A stretch of DNA of 64,000 nucleotides. Origin: Chiua virens (lineage: Eukaryota; Basidiomycota; Agaricomycetes; Boletales; Boletaceae). The notes below the pieces were generated by a model. The model was given only the letters and a program-made list of their open reading frames with translations. It searched no databases and was not told where the DNA came from. The position numbers and the translations under genes were made by a program. The DNA lies in NCBI GenBank assembly GCA_019787685.1, contig JAHNUO010000002.1, forward strand, positions 434,001-498,000, read 5' to 3'. Below, piece by piece: positions 20,585 to 33,099 of this stretch; the first letter of the stretch is position 1, and each line of letters opens with the position of its first letter.

Positions 20585-23285
20585 CCTACTTACATTTAAT
20601 ATACCGGTACCTAAATATGGAGTAAGAACCATGAATAAACCAGACTGGAAATTGTGTCACATACTGGCAAAAGATGAACTTGAATACAGATTCCTCTGTC
20701 GAGCAGATGAGATGGACTTAAAGTTGACACCAACTTCAACAGCAAAACTACTGAAACACATTACAATACATCTTTCTGTGATTCCAAAATAATATACCTG
20801 AGCAACAAATTGTCAGATTTGTCACATGGAAACACATGGCCCAGAATGGAGTGACAGAACACTATCTAAATTAAATCATGAAATTATGATCAACATTCAC
20901 ATGCAACATCAAGTATAACAACACACCAAAGGTTAGTCAGAAGGGTAGATGTGGATGGATGATGACAAGAAATAATGAAACAGCATCACAAACAACATAA
21001 AAGCATAACAACATACTGGCAAGGTCAGCCAGAAGTGGTAGATAGAGATGGACAATGACAAGAACACTTGTGGATGAAAGTATGAGCCAGAAATTGCAAA
21101 GCTCAAGGTTGATGATGACAATAGAGGGAGGAAAGGAGGAAAGAAAGGATGAGAGCAGGTTGGGAGCTACTAAGGTTTTAAATATAACTATTTAAAAGCC
21201 TGCTCGCTTAGAAATGATGACTGCCACGATGAACACTTACTTCCAAAAAAGGATATTACACAGTCTGAAGCAATGCAGGGACAGTGGTATTCCAAGAAAG
21301 CTATTATGGTCACTATACAGAAAGTTAATTATTCTAATAGTGGTAGTCAGCTGTATTTTGGTGATTTGTACCATATACTGAGCCCATCTTAGAGTCTAGT
21401 AATGAGACATTGGGTGTGCACTTTGAGATTTCAATGATGAGAAATCTGTGTGCTGGCCTCAGTCAAATCATGCAAGTATTGGTGTAAAATGCATGTGTAC
21501 AACATGCCACTCTGAGAAGAGACAGAGTTCATCATAATGATTGGCTATCCCTACTGAATAAAAGAATTTGCTATGGTACAGGTTCATGCAACTCCACTTT
21601 AAGTTTAGTGTGTTTTCACTACTTTCAGGACAACTTGAATACATATGTATGACAAGTCAGTATCCTGGATAGTACAGTTGACACAACACAAAATGATTCA
21701 TCAAACTCATAATTGATCAGAATGATCTGGATCATGGCATTCAATACACAACAAAAAAACTTGTATACAGTGTGGCATGTTTGCAACTCAACTGCACACA
21801 CAATATCATAAAAGTATCTATGGTACATGCTCCACTAAACATGCCTATGACATTTGGACCACTGTGACTGAGCTGTTGCGCTTAGCATGTCAGTATGCCT
21901 CTATTGCCTCAGACTTCATCTTAAACCCTTGCCAAAGAGCACCAGGGACTCCCAAAATATACAACCCAGCCTGAATCCTATTGGGGAATCACAACCATCC
22001 TATGTAATGGGTAGTGAATGATTGAAAGAGCAGTATTACCATGAATGCATAACACTGGTTTTTGTGCCAACTGTGACACAGTACCACTTTGAAGCATTTA
22101 CCACCAGGGTATCAGAGATTGATCTAGAATCTGAGCTTTCAGCTGCCTCTTGCTGAACTGGGTTGGGGTTGTGGACCCTGGATAGCGAGGAAACAGGGGA
22201 ATGTAATGGGTTGACTCAGAGGGAGGCCATGCCATGCCGAGACTTGGGCACATATGGCAGGGGGAATTGAGGAACAGCTTGCTCATGCAGCACGGGGTTC
22301 ATGATTCATGGCTGAAAAATCACTGAGAAGTAACTGGTCTGAGTGTTAAATTGAAACATACCATGATAGGATATTTGACACCATGCTGGTGGTCATTGTT
22401 GAAGCAACTGTGTGATAATGTTGGATGCTATGACCGACTGCATTTTGGTTAGTGAAAGTTTCAAATTATAGAAAAAACATTTTCTCACCTTGTGGACCTG
22501 GAGGTCTGCAGGCCCACGGGCAGACTTGGACTTCCATGGGGTTGAGCAGACACTGGCAGTTCAGTATCCAGTAGTAGTAGACACAGAGAGAAGGTGAAGT
22601 TGGACTTGCTTGAGATGAGGGTGATACCAGGTGGCCATCATTCAAGTACATGGACTCAGCCCATTGCTGAAGATTATTGTTATGGGATGTTCTGTTAAAA
22701 CATACCATCACCTCTGCGTTTCCAGAAAGTGTGATGTTCTGGATTTGCTCGGTGATACTGTCCACTGGGAAAAAAATTTGTCACCCACCAAATCACCAGA
22801 CAAGAAAATCGGACTCACATTCAACACATACCATGGTTGCAACAGCTTGGGGCTGGTGTCACCCAACACAGTCTGGGCTCTCCTGGTCTTGGGTCATTGG
22901 GTCAAGGTTCTGCTCGCGAGGTCACACTGAACTGTGCTCCATGTTAGAGATCTTGATGTACTTTCAAGGTGTGTGAAATGAAATAAGAGGTTCGGCGGAG
23001 GAATGTGATATGAGGTAAACATATGATCTGCTAAGTTGCAATCAGCAGGACGGGGATCTTGGTTACACCTCTGCAGGCAATTTTGCCATCACATTTGCTG
23101 GGCATTGCATGGGTTTCTCAGCATGTTGAGGGTCTGGTGTAGCACTAATCTCAATTTTGACACTGCCACCATGGTAGGCAATTTGCTGTAACCTTGCTCA
23201 GCATATTACGCAGATTTCTTGGTGTTATCTATTTTCTTGATCGTTCACTTTCTGCCGGACAGGGAGCAGCTGAGCAATATAAAAG
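20585..23285. other. No recognisable gene
   Basis: This is upstream of the KDZ start on one side and of the next relic on the other. Frames of up to 99 aa occur (for example 22466-22765 minus, 20544-20792 plus), but I cannot assign them. Parts may be the 5' end of the KDZ transposon. Confidence 0.4.
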
Positions 23286-23289
23286 TGGG

Positions 23290-25830
23290 CCACATCAACC
23301 TGACCTTCCCTCTTCCACCTCCTGCACAATGGGTTGTGAGTGGTGGACTTCAGATGAGCAACATAAGTGGCTCACTGCACGAATCTCTGACTTCTTCTCT
23401 GCTCAATCTACTCGCTCACTTACTGCCTTCCAAACCTCAATCAATGCCTCATAGTTCCAAGCCTTTCCTTTCTTGACTGCATCTCTTCGTGTTACGAAGG
23501 AACCAGACTCCATTACCTTGAGTAAGGATGACCAAGAATGTTTGGTCAAGGTTAAGACAGTACATATTAGCATTGCATGCTTACCTTCCATGAATTGACA
23601 CTGTCATTGTTAGTGCATAAAGAGTTGGTTTTTTAACCACACACACACGCCTTTAGCTGGCACTGGTTCCTGCAAGGTCCTTCATCTTTCTGGGTGCAAG
23701 AAGCAGCTGTTGCAGCCATGGCAAGCCTACATGCATCTCTTTTACAAGATGAAGCATAAGGCTGAAGTGGAGTGGGACTATGCCAAGTACATCCAGTCCC
23801 TGCCACTTGAAAAGGCACCACAGACATTGTTTCATTTTGCCAACATGAAGACGATGGAATACTACAAGCATGCCTCAATGGAGGAGCTTGATAAAGTAGA
23901 GAGCTTTCACAAGGGCAAGACAGAGGAGGATTGTCCAGCTCCAGTAGGAAGCCCTGCCAAGTTGAGGCAGAATGCAATACAGACATAAGTTTTCAGTATT
24001 CAGTGGTGAGTTGTGCAACTGACTACTGTTCATGCTGTGACAGTGCTCAGCATGTGTTGACAAGGACATGAAACAGCAGCCTCACAGATTATGATCAGAC
24101 CGGTTGTGCTGTCCTCATGGTCGTTGCAGGCCCATCACCCCTGGATGGGTGGTTGAATCATCCAATGGATGTAAGTTTTTTTTTGTCAGTCTGCAAATGT
24201 CATAGCATTACTCACCATGACTTCAATGTGACAGTACGTTGTGTGGGAGCAAGTTGAATGGGCAGATCTTTACAGACTATGCTGACATGGCAAAAGTCCT
24301 CAAGTCATTCAATACTCACATTGTTGAGGTGTTTTGTAAGTTTTTTTTCATTCTCATCACAGGAGAATAATGACTCATTGGTGAATGTTTAAACTTGTAC
24401 AGCCAAAACGGTCTGCAAGGAGTACGCATTCCCTTGTGAGGGTGCAGCTGGTGAAGAGTCTCACAAGAACAGCGAAACCACTTTTATCAATGCCAGCACT
24501 GTCAATGCTGTGCCCTGTGCCTGCCATCACTATGCTTGCTGCTATCAACTCTGTGCCATGTGCTTGCTTACTTCCCACTGTCATTGCAGTTGCTGTTGGC
24601 CTCTTCTGTTGCCCTTGACTCTGTGCCCCATGCCTGCTCATCTCCAGCTGTGGTCATAGCTCCTCCTGTCGTTAGTATACTCACTGTCGACTCTGTGCCA
24701 TGTGCCTGCCCACCTCCAGCTATCATTGCAGTACCTGCTGTCTCTTCTGTGGCCCTTGACTCTGCACCCCATATTTGCTTGCCTCCACTGGCCATTGTCA
24801 CAACTCCTGCACAAGCTGTCTCTACTCAGGCTCTTGCCGTTGACCTTGCCAGTGTGTCCTCTGCTTACATGCCTCTGACGATTAGTTGCAGCTCCAGTTC
24901 AAGTTGTCTCCTCCATTGCCCATCCACTCCCAGTTGTGTTCCAGCTCCAGCTCCCTCTTCTGTCACTGTTGCCACCCCAGTCACTCCTTCAACTTGCACT
25001 ATGATTGACCCTTACCTACCCAGTGTTGTCAAGCTTCTCACTGTTGATGATGGTCACATTGCCCATTTGTCTTCTAGCATCATTGATAGCACAATGCAGC
25101 TTGATGCCACTGGGTCTCCAACATCTTCGAGTTGTACTGTTTCTTCGCTGTTGACTACTGATAGCCTCTGATCTCTCCTCTCTCATGGACATGGTACATG
25201 GATTGTGGACACAGTGCACTACATGATCACATTGAACACTGAGCATCATCTGAATGTGTGTATCCGTCAATGGCTGGAGATTGAAAGGCTTTTGGGTTAT
25301 CCAGATGGAAATGTGAGTAATTCACTTCATTGTTCTGGTGCCTTTGATTTTCTCATTGATTGACAAACTGCATAGGGCCATGCCAACAAGTTGGGCTTGA
25401 GGGGACATCCAGAAGAAAATTTTCAGTGGATGACATCTAGTCGACCCCTGGATCCTGCAAAGCCTGTCACGATTAAGGATTTCCTGAAATTTGTCACAGC
25501 TTTTCAGTCATGGTGGACATCACTGCAGCCCTCTTGGCGTGATCCTGGACACTTGTTCATACATCCCCGACACCCAATGCTGGGTGGGGTACTCTGACTC
25601 ATGGTGGGAAATGTGGAGTAGTGCTCATTCTTCTGGGCCTGGTGTGGTGGTGCCATGGAGATTCATCATTGCCGACTTTCAAGGCAACAGTCAACAATAC
25701 CGAGTGGGCTCTTGGTGAAGTTCTTTGGCTGCTGCAAGCTTCACCTTGTCAGTCAACTGGTGGGAACAAGAGATCCCTTGTGGAACCTAGGCCCACATGC
25801 AAGCATCAGTGGGTAGCTTAGGTAAGGTTT
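23290..25830 (+). pseudogene. Relic of a multi-exon conserved fungal protein of unknown function
   Basis: Successive plus frames fit one gene: GCEWWTSDEQHKWLTARISD near 23330, PWQAYMHLFYKMKHKAEVEW and KAPQTLFHFANMKTMEYYKH (23718-23870), SKLNGQIFTDYADMAKVLK (24250-24310), a repetitive alanine/proline/serine region (24490-24820), MTSSRPLDPAKPVTIKDFLK and AFQSWWTSLQPSW (25430-25540), then GKCGVVLILLGLVWWCHGDS and NNTEWALGEVLWLLQASP (25610-25750). GTAAGT/AG-like introns lie near 24172-24232 and 24337-24362. I know this architecture from Agaricomycete hypothetical proteins that occur in many copies; no function is known to me. In-frame stops (for example after 23985) indicate decay. Confidence 0.6.
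24490..24820 (+). repeat. 72-bp minisatellite inside the fungal protein relic
   Basis: The phrase CTCTGTGCCATGTGC-type recurs at about 24549, 24618, 24690 and 24762 (spacing 69, 72, 72), with an earlier copy near 24506. Because the period is a multiple of 3, it encodes repeated DSVPCACPPPAII-like peptides. Confidence 0.65.
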
Positions 25831-25834
25831 GTTT

Positions 25835-26805
25835 TTATTGGTCAATGATCTCATCTGATTGTCTGTGCTACAGATATCTGGTTTCTCATTTGGTAGCATT
25901 AATCATTCATGAAGTGGGTTTTGACTTTCATGTGGTTGGCATTTTACTGATACATTATGTCCAACAGCTGACATGTATTCACCTTCCTGCTAATGTCACT
26001 CATGCTAATTCCGTGCATATGAATGTCTTCGTTGTCTCTGAGTCGTACCATATTGTGAAATGTGTGGCTATTGCAGCATGTGGTTTTCTCTCTCCTTGCT
26101 ATGACGATAGGAGGTACCCACATGCTATACTGCATTTTTCCAATTGGCTTGACTGTATAAGCGATTGCATTGCATTGGTCTCACTGTGGGAAGTTTTAGT
26201 AGTGATTGATTGGCCACATTCGATGTGATTGGCCAGGCTGATCATCTTTTCATTGGCTGGTTCCTTCCCTTTCTGCCGGTTTGAAGTAAGGTCAGTGACT
26301 CTTTGATTGAAATTGCCTCAAAGTGGATAGAAGTAGATACAATGAAGTTGCCAGAGTTTATACACTATAGCTTCATGCTTTGGTCATATTTCTCATGAAT
26401 TGGGTGTGTCCCACTAGTGTCAGATCAATGTCAATTAGCACATTCAAATGAGCACTTATAATGTTGGGCAAATTAAGTCAGAAATGGGGGATGTAAGGGA
26501 TATCATCATTGTTGCTGTTTCCCACAGTGATGAGAAGGCCTTGGATGTTGACAAGCATTTGTTGATATGACAGGATGGCAACAGGACATTGCTGAGCATG
26601 ACAACATAAATAGAAACACATCAGGAAGCCTTGGGATGGACTACAATGTGCCTGTCAAAGCTCTCTACACATTTTCTCCTCTTTCAGAAAGGTACAAATA
26701 GGAAATAAAGTGAATTACTGAAGGTGCTACTGGGGGTGAGTGATGTTGTGAAATTATTATGCTAAGAAGCATGACATTTACATGCATTTGGCAAGCTTGT
26801 CTTCT
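25835..26805. other. No recognisable gene
   Basis: AT-rich. A plus frame of 143 aa (25797-26228) has a hydrophobic, cysteine/histidine-rich composition and overlaps the end of the relic, but I see no motif to support it as a gene. Confidence 0.35.
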
Positions 26806-26819
26806 TATGTTAATGTGAT

Positions 26820-27055
26820 GTTCAGGTGATGAGTCATAGATAAGGAACATGAGGTGCACAGGTATCTAATAATTATGAGTCATGATGAGTCAATGTGTGA
26901 ATACACATGTGTGATACAAGTCATAAAGAAGCATAGATGTGGACAGCCAATTGAATATGATCCTTTGGATAGCCTTGACATGAGGTGTGATGTTATATTA
27001 TATTTCTAGAAGAGATTGAAGGTGTAATCCATTAAGGGATAAATCATTGAAATCA
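26820..27055 (-). repeat. Partial LTR of family C
   Basis: It shares GATGAGTCATAGATAAGGAA, TGTGGACAGCCAATTG and GATAGCCTTGACATGAG-type segments with the LTR copies at 27860-28264 and 51796-52215. The terminal bases are eroded. Confidence 0.65.
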
Positions 27056-27082
27056 TAATAGAAGTGTCTTGTTCAACACATT

Positions 27083-27345
27083 CTAAGAGACACTTGGATA
27101 AAGTAGGAATTCTTCTGACCAATCTGAGTGCTTATTGGCTATCATGTCCACATTGTGGACAGATTGGATAGAAGGAGTTTCCCTAATATGGTGGAGAAGG
27201 GATATTGCATTCTGAACATAAGGGAATGCAAGAAGACCATACTGAGTTGACGCTGGTTTCTGGGAGAGCAAATGTGGGTCAATGGTTGGAGAGGTGAAAG
27301 CAGATGAGGCAGGATCAATGATGACAGGTTGATCAAAATTGACAG
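27083..27345 (-). pseudogene. Ty3/Gypsy gag-protease linker fragment
   Basis: The open frame contains YGLLAFPYVQNAISLLHHIR followed by NVDMIANKHSDWSEEF, the spacer between gag knuckle and protease in basidiomycete Gypsy elements. It is homologous at DNA level to 11320-11560. The dispersed repeat on its 5' side (27347-27785) could be its leader or LTR. Confidence 0.55.
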
Positions 27346-27346
27346 C

Positions 27347-27785
27347 ATGTCTGTCATATCCTGAAAATCCTATCAACAAGTCCAACTCTCCTATTTCAAA
27401 CTCTGACCCTTCAAACCTAAATTCCCACAACTCCAGAGCATTCTTGTGCTCCTTCAGACCTCCAGACCTGTACTCTGAATATATCTCAAATCTCCTTTGT
27501 CCCTTTTCATCCTAGTATACATTCTGTATTCCTGTGTCTCACTTAGGAGCACAACTCCAGCTTTCATACATACATATCTGACTCCTCCTGGTTACTTACT
27601 TTCCTGTCATTCATCTCACTCAGCTCTTTAGTCATTTTCCATTTCTCCAACTTACTTATCTCCTGAACTCCTTAGTAATATCCTTTGACCTCTGACTATA
27701 TAAACCTAGCTACTCCTCTTGTAAACTCTAGCTTGATTATTGACATAGATAAATCCCTCCTAATTATATCTGAACTCCTGAAGGT
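27347..27785. repeat. Dispersed repeat copy 2 (partner at 1001-1427)
   Basis: It matches copy 1 across about 430 bp with small gaps. Two independent contexts (a Copia relic at one, a Gypsy gag at the other) show it is itself a mobile or LTR-like repeat. Confidence 0.75.
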
Positions 27786-27859
27786 CATGGCTAAAAACAG
27801 GCAGGCATGACCAGAGCTAAATGAGTGGACTAGTCAGTCCCTCAGTTTCATATAGTGAA

Positions 27860-28264
27860 GACTGTATATATTATGTACCTAGAAGTCCAACAAGCAAGGC
27901 AAAAACTCCAAGAGAACCTTGTCAGAGTTCTCTGGCTTTAATTCATAGGGTTTATACATATACTACATGGATGTCAGAGTTCTAAGCTAAGTATGAACTA
28001 CAGTACATATAATGCTATTGAATGATAGAGTATGAATCATAATGAGTCATAGATAAGGAACATAAGGTGCACAGGTATCTGGTGATAATAAGAGACAAGG
28101 GTAACATCATATGATAACACATGTTGATGTGAGTAATGAAGAAGCATAGATGTGGCAGCCAATTGGGTGTGATCATTTGGATAGCCTTGGCATGAGGCAG
28201 AGTATGTGATAATGTTTTAGAATAGATTGAAGGTGTAATCTGTTAGAAAGTTAAAATCGTAACA
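27860..28264 (-). repeat. Decayed LTR of family C
   Basis: On the minus strand it starts TGTTACGATTTTAAC and follows the family C LTR to the AACTCTGACAAGGTTCTCTTGG region. The far end has diverged and I see no target duplication. Confidence 0.7.
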
Positions 28265-29006
28265 CCAGGATTTCCAGGAATGTGCAACAAGGGCAAAGAA
28301 GAGCAGGATTGTTGACAGTTGATGTCAAGATTGAGGATGCCAGTAATCTTATCTTGCCTCCAAGTTAGCTTATATAACTGCATGACTCTGGTAAGCACTA
28401 ATATACAGAGGATTTAGACAAAGACAATGTACTACTGCTACAAACATTGACAGCTCAGACTTGAATGCATTCAAGGCCTATAAAGACCCATGCAAATGCC
28501 AAGAACAGTCTGAGAATAGCAATAGTCTTGCATGAATTTTGACACCAGAGTTTGAACTTGTAGGGTGGATGGTGTGTATGCTGTGGATGGTTGGATTCCA
28601 AGTAGTGCTATGCTGGCCCAGCCTGAAGTCACCAAGCTGGCTAAGCTAAGCCCCAAAAAGCTGAGCTGGGCTGGGCTGTCATGAGAGGCTTGCAGGGGCT
28701 CAAGGCCTGGCCTGGGAATTCATGAAGCCTGTTAGAACAGACCAGTTCCAAAGGAGCTGGTTGTCCCAAGGGCAGAGTCACTGCTCTGGTGACTTACCTG
28801 ATGGTGGAGCTCAAGATAAAATTATAGAGGATAAAGAGAGAGGAAGATTCTTCTTTGTATATACAATAGAACATTTTTATATGTCAACTATAATGCTATG
28901 CTGTACCTGTAGTAAGGACTAATGGTACTGCATGAATGATTGTAACTAATTGTATTGTAGTGCCTAAGGTACTACAATAAGTCTATAATTGTTCCAGTAT
29001 TACTTC
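28265..29006. other. No recognisable gene
   Basis: AT-rich, with short frames only. A plus frame at 28722-28922 contains a GQSHCSGDLPDGGAQDK segment that I cannot place. Confidence 0.4.
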
Positions 29007-29223
29007 TATCAGTGGAAGCACCTTATCATTGTGGAAAGTCTAGGACTTATCACAAAAGCAAAGTCATGTCTAGGGTCATGAAACCTATGTCAGATGGCTT
29101 CATTTCATGTAAAGATTGCTCTGTTAAAATATGAGAACAAGTTTATATATAGGTAGAATATTTTGTCTACTTTCTGTCCAGCTCTAGCCAGCTCTGGGTA
29201 GACTGAGGGTTGTTTTGCTGATG
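29007..29223 (+). mobile_element. Copy of the CATCAG-ended MITE-like repeat
   Basis: About 217 bp matching the 249-bp insertion at 33971-34219: it starts TATCAGTGGAAGC, shares CAAAGTCATGTCTAGGGTCA and ends GTTGTTTTGCTGATG. It lacks part of the palindromic GTCCAGACTGGAC segment near the right end. Confidence 0.7.
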
Positions 29224-29824
29224 AGTCTAGAGCATGGGAACCTCAGAACTTCTGGAAGCAGAAGCCTTGGAAGCATGGAACTATCTGGAATGGTCAGAAC
29301 AGTTTATACATGTTCCAACAAAGCCTAGGCTGAGCTGGGCTAAGCCCCCAAATCCCTTAGAGCCATGATGATACCCTGTACCCACCCCAAACCTGACACC
29401 TATGGTGGGTAGCTGTGAGAATGTTGTGCTCATGTTGTGCAAGTTGCAACTGCACAATGTTTGTGCCATCTGGACATAGGATGATGATACAATGTGCTGC
29501 AATGATGACACAGCATGTTGTCACATTGTTGTTATGCTCTATCTCCCCCACCTTTCTTGTCATAATGACTCAAACATAATGAACAACATGACAGATAACA
29601 CAACAATAACAATACCACTCCTTCTCTTTTTCTCCCTCCCCTCCCTCCCCTCTCTCTCTTATCACCCTACCATGGACAACATGATGGACAATATGATGTA
29701 GCATGCCATGACAATGATGATGGCAGTGACATTTGTCAATGTAATGATATCCCCTCCCTTCTTTCTCCACCTTTCTCTTCTCTCCCACTTCCTTTCTGCC
29801 ACCTCACCTAGATGATGCAACATC
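29224..29824. other. Spacer with a CT-rich low-complexity tract
   Basis: A CCCTCCCTCCCCTCTCTC tract lies at 29636-29655, and another pyrimidine-rich tract at 29755-29790. No gene is supported. Confidence 0.5.
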
Positions 29825-29865
29825 AGCAAAACAACCCTTAGTCTGTCCAAGCTCTGGACAGACTA
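29825..29865 (-). repeat. Inverted end fragment of the CATCAG MITE-like repeat
   Basis: CATCAGCAAAACAACCCTTA followed by GTCTGTCCAAGCTCTGGACA is the reverse complement of the right end of 33971-34219. It faces the copy at 29007-29223. Confidence 0.6.
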
Positions 29866-30217
29866 GTTATTAAGGCCATATAACTCTGAGGTTATCAATT
29901 CTGGATCTCTAGAGTTATAGCGTTGGACAGGACTTGGCTTCATCATATGTAGTGCACCCTTGTCACAGTCTGTCCCTGTGTTTGCAAATGTGTGTGGAAT
30001 GGAGGTTGGAGTAAGACTTAACACATAGAGTGGAGTCAGTAAAGATTGTCAAGGTTTTTCAGAGGGTTCAGAGTAAGTCATAGAGATAAATTAATATATA
30101 CACTAGAGTTACAATTGAAGTAACTACAATGAATATACTTGGAGGGAACAGAAGGATTAGTCATGGAGTAGAGGGATGAGTAATATGGAGAAAGAGAGAA
30201 TAACTAAATCTAGTAAG
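29866..30217 (-). repeat. Truncated family B LTR
   Basis: It matches the family B LTR from its left end (GGACAGGACTTGGCTTCA, CCTTGTCACAGTCTGTCCCT) to a point where the family C LTR begins at 30218, showing that element C inserted into it. It is more decayed than the LTRs at 14728 and 18489. Confidence 0.75.
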
Positions 30218-31283
30218 TGTTACGATCTCAATGTTTCATCCCTCAATGGACTCAACATTCAATTGTTTCTAATCATTATGACATATAATATCTCATGTCA
30301 AGGCTGTCCAAAGGAACACATCCGATTGGCTGCCACATATACACAGCATCACCATGACTCATGTCCTTATCTTTCATTTCTATCACATCAAGGCAGTGCA
30401 AGGCTATGTCTCTTATCTATGACTCATTATGACTCATATTAATTCACACCTTATCATCCAATAGGATACATTATGCTTATCTACATAGTTCATACTCAGA
30501 TTAGAACTCCAACATCCATATAGTATATAAATGTTACAATCACACAATATACTATTCTAATCCCTTTATTTTTTTTTTGCCTATTTTTCCATATTTTTCC
30601 CTTTGCATTTGAGCTTGCTACAAGTATTCTATTCCTTCCAAGTTTCCGAGTTTCCAGGGTTTTGAAATTCCCACACTCTCGGAAACTCCAGAACCAAACA
30701 CTTAGTGAACACAAAGTGATATATAATTGAATACATTCACCCATGCCTTGCTATAGTCTAGAACCTACTAACCCTTGACCAGTCTAGACCATACAAACCC
30801 TCAGACACCCTCTAGACTCATAGTATGTCACTCCATTCTACACATGCTCACCTCATGCCTACTCTCATAACTATTTCCCCTCATGTCTATGATGCAATTA
30901 CATACATTCTATGGCTATGTATTCTAGACCCATATATCCTATACTCACTCAAACCCTATTCCATAGCATACCATATCTATAGATTTAGTTTACACTTGTA
31001 CAAACAGTAGAATAGTATAAAAGGGACATTCCCAACTCACTGAAGGACCCAGTCTTGTCCTTCTGGAGTTTCCCCAAGCCTCTCTAAACCCTTGACTCGC
31101 TTTCATTGTCCTTCCAGCAAATAACTTAAGCCTGTAAAGGTTTGGTTGTTTCAATAAACCCCATGTATTAAGACCAAGGAACTTTAACAAAGTTCTCTTG
31201 GAGTTTTTGCCTCTTTGCTGGACATCACATCCTCTCACTTCATCTATCCTCTTAACAGTCTAGCCTTGTTCTATGTTGTTTCA
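30218..31283 (+). repeat. 5' LTR of element C, split by a solo LTR
   Basis: 30218-30531 and 31159-31283 together make a 439-bp LTR starting TGTTACGATCTC and ending GTTGTTTCA. The TATA box (TATATAAA) sits at the split point. The sequence AACAAAGTTCT (31186-31196) lies about 33 nt downstream of it once the insertion is disregarded. Confidence 0.85.
30532..31153 (+). mobile_element. Solo LTR, family D, in the 5' LTR of element C
   Basis: It starts TGTTACAATCACAC and ends GGTTGTTTCA. Perfect ATAAA duplications flank it (30527-30531, 31154-31158), and removing it restores the family C LTR as seen at 37187. A TATAAAAG box lies near 31016. Other copies: 38534-39126 (minus) and 49053-49683. Confidence 0.93.
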
Positions 31284-31285
31284 TT

Positions 31286-31296
31286 AGAACTTTGTT
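31286..31296 (+). other. Self-complementary primer-binding site of element C
   Basis: AGAACTTTGTT begins 2 nt after the LTR end and is the exact reverse complement of AACAAAGTTCT in the LTR (31186-31196). Position, spacer and length match the sites of elements A and B. Confidence 0.65.
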
Positions 31297-31499
31297 CTTT
31301 AACTTTGCCATCAACACCACTACCAAGTTTCTTGACCTTGTCAGTAGCCACCTTCTCAAACTATACAAGTAGTGCCCAGAGTAAGCTTTGAACATTGAAG
31401 GAAAAGTCCACTCTCAATAAGCCATTGATATAAGACTCAAGGTCTTGAATAATGCAATAGCAGACAGTGCACCATTGATGACAGCTGATTGGACTCTTT

Positions 31500-32720
31500 A
31501 CTGAGACCACTCTCCCAGTGTCCCAACCCTCATTCGCAGCAGTACCCTTTGAGGTTGCCAGAGAGGATATCCTTTTTGATAATGAGGCAGACCCAGCCTT
31601 CCTAGACACTGCTTTCCTCACTGAAGTGGTTATTGCTGAGGATCTTGACCCAAATTACCAGACTCAAGAAGAAGTCTTTCATGCACTACTTGCACAACTC
31701 ATTGGAGCACAGTCTCCACTACTGGATTTCCAGTCTGAAACCAATAGTCAGTGCAGCAGTATAAACTTATGCTATCCAACAGAGGAACCAGAGATTAAGT
31801 GTGAAACATCCACTGAGCCCACCCCTAAGAAGGAATCTTTACCGAATTGTTATCCCACTCCAGTCACCTTCCCTGTGCTTGAAATGTGAGAGAGAAGATG
31901 ATGAAGAAGAGAGTTTAGGAGACCCTAATGATTGGATCCCACCACAAGAACTAGAGAGATGTGAAAGGAGAACCATATGTCAAAGAAGGCAGCAGATAGG
32001 AGGCACCCAATTCCAGCTAGAATCAGACCCTACTCACACTATGATATTTTCGAATTCCCCTACTTACATCCAAGGAATACTCTAAAAATACCTAGGAGAT
32101 TTCTCTAGCACCCTTTCCAACAAAACTAAGTACATGTACTTTTACACAATACTTGCAATATTCTTCATTATCACTATTACTTTCTTGATTGGAGCTTACA
32201 AAGTTTCCAAGAACCTCATCAATTACCAAAGGTCCCTGAACTTCCAAATCCAGCTCAACAAGCACACTATTATCTTCACTCTCTACACTCCCTATGAGCA
32301 ATAGCAACCAGAAGAAGTTACTACCGCTCTGCCCCCACAATCACTAATAACACTTGGGGAGCATCTCAACCTGAGGCTTGGAACACTGACAATGAAAACT
32401 AAACAATGGCATTCAACGTCGCTTCCGCCACTGCCCAGATGAATGATCTGACCCAAGCAGAATCAGACTGTCTCATCACTGTAGCATGGCTTATCCAAGA
32501 ATTATTGACCACAGTACTCCAATTACAAAATGTGACCAGCAAAGTAATGGGGCAAAAGAAAAGATCCCCTGAATGCTTCAATTGTGATGCTCAAGGGCAC
32601 CACCAAGGACTGTTGAAATCCTAAGAACCAATGTGGCAAATGCCACTTCTATGGCAGCGGACATCAGAAGAACTGCTCAAAAAAGAAGCAGATCCAAATC
32701 ACTACAAAGAAGGAATGACA
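31500..32720 (+). pseudogene. Element C gag relic
   Basis: Frame 31518-31889 (FAAVPFEVAREDILFDNEAD...) is the N-terminal part. Further acidic/charged frames follow to 32085. Around 32400-32700, frames give the helical end (MAFNVASATAQMNDLTQAES) and a knuckle CFNCDAQGHHQ, then in a shifted frame QCGKCHFYGSGHQKNC, so two CCHC-like knuckles were present. Stops at 31889 and 32622 break it. Confidence 0.65.
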
Positions 32721-33099
32721 ACCTTCTTCCACCCCTTCTGTACCAGCTTCAGACCCCTTTGCTGCCATTCATGGGATGACACCCAAACAAGTACAGGCAT
32801 ATTATTATAACAAATACAAAACAGAAGAGAAGGGAAAGCCAAGGTAAACTGAGAAAACTGGGATCTCACATTCACATAACCCTTTCGAAAGAATATGAAA
32901 ACTCTATCTCTTTAGGTTTCAACTTTAATTATTCTGCTGATAAACATCTCAAGCAAGACAAAAACTGCCAATACAAAACAAAACAAAAACAGAAAGCCAT
33001 TGACAGTGTCTCTTCAGAGCGCAGCAGGGATGTCACTCCTGTGCTTAATTCTGTCACAAAAAATATTTCCAAAGATTCTTTTCTTAGATCTTTATCTAT

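Noticed and set aside
24536..25171. 211-aa ORF as an independent gene
   Set aside because: It is mostly the low-complexity minisatellite part of the larger fungal relic and begins inside a repeat unit.
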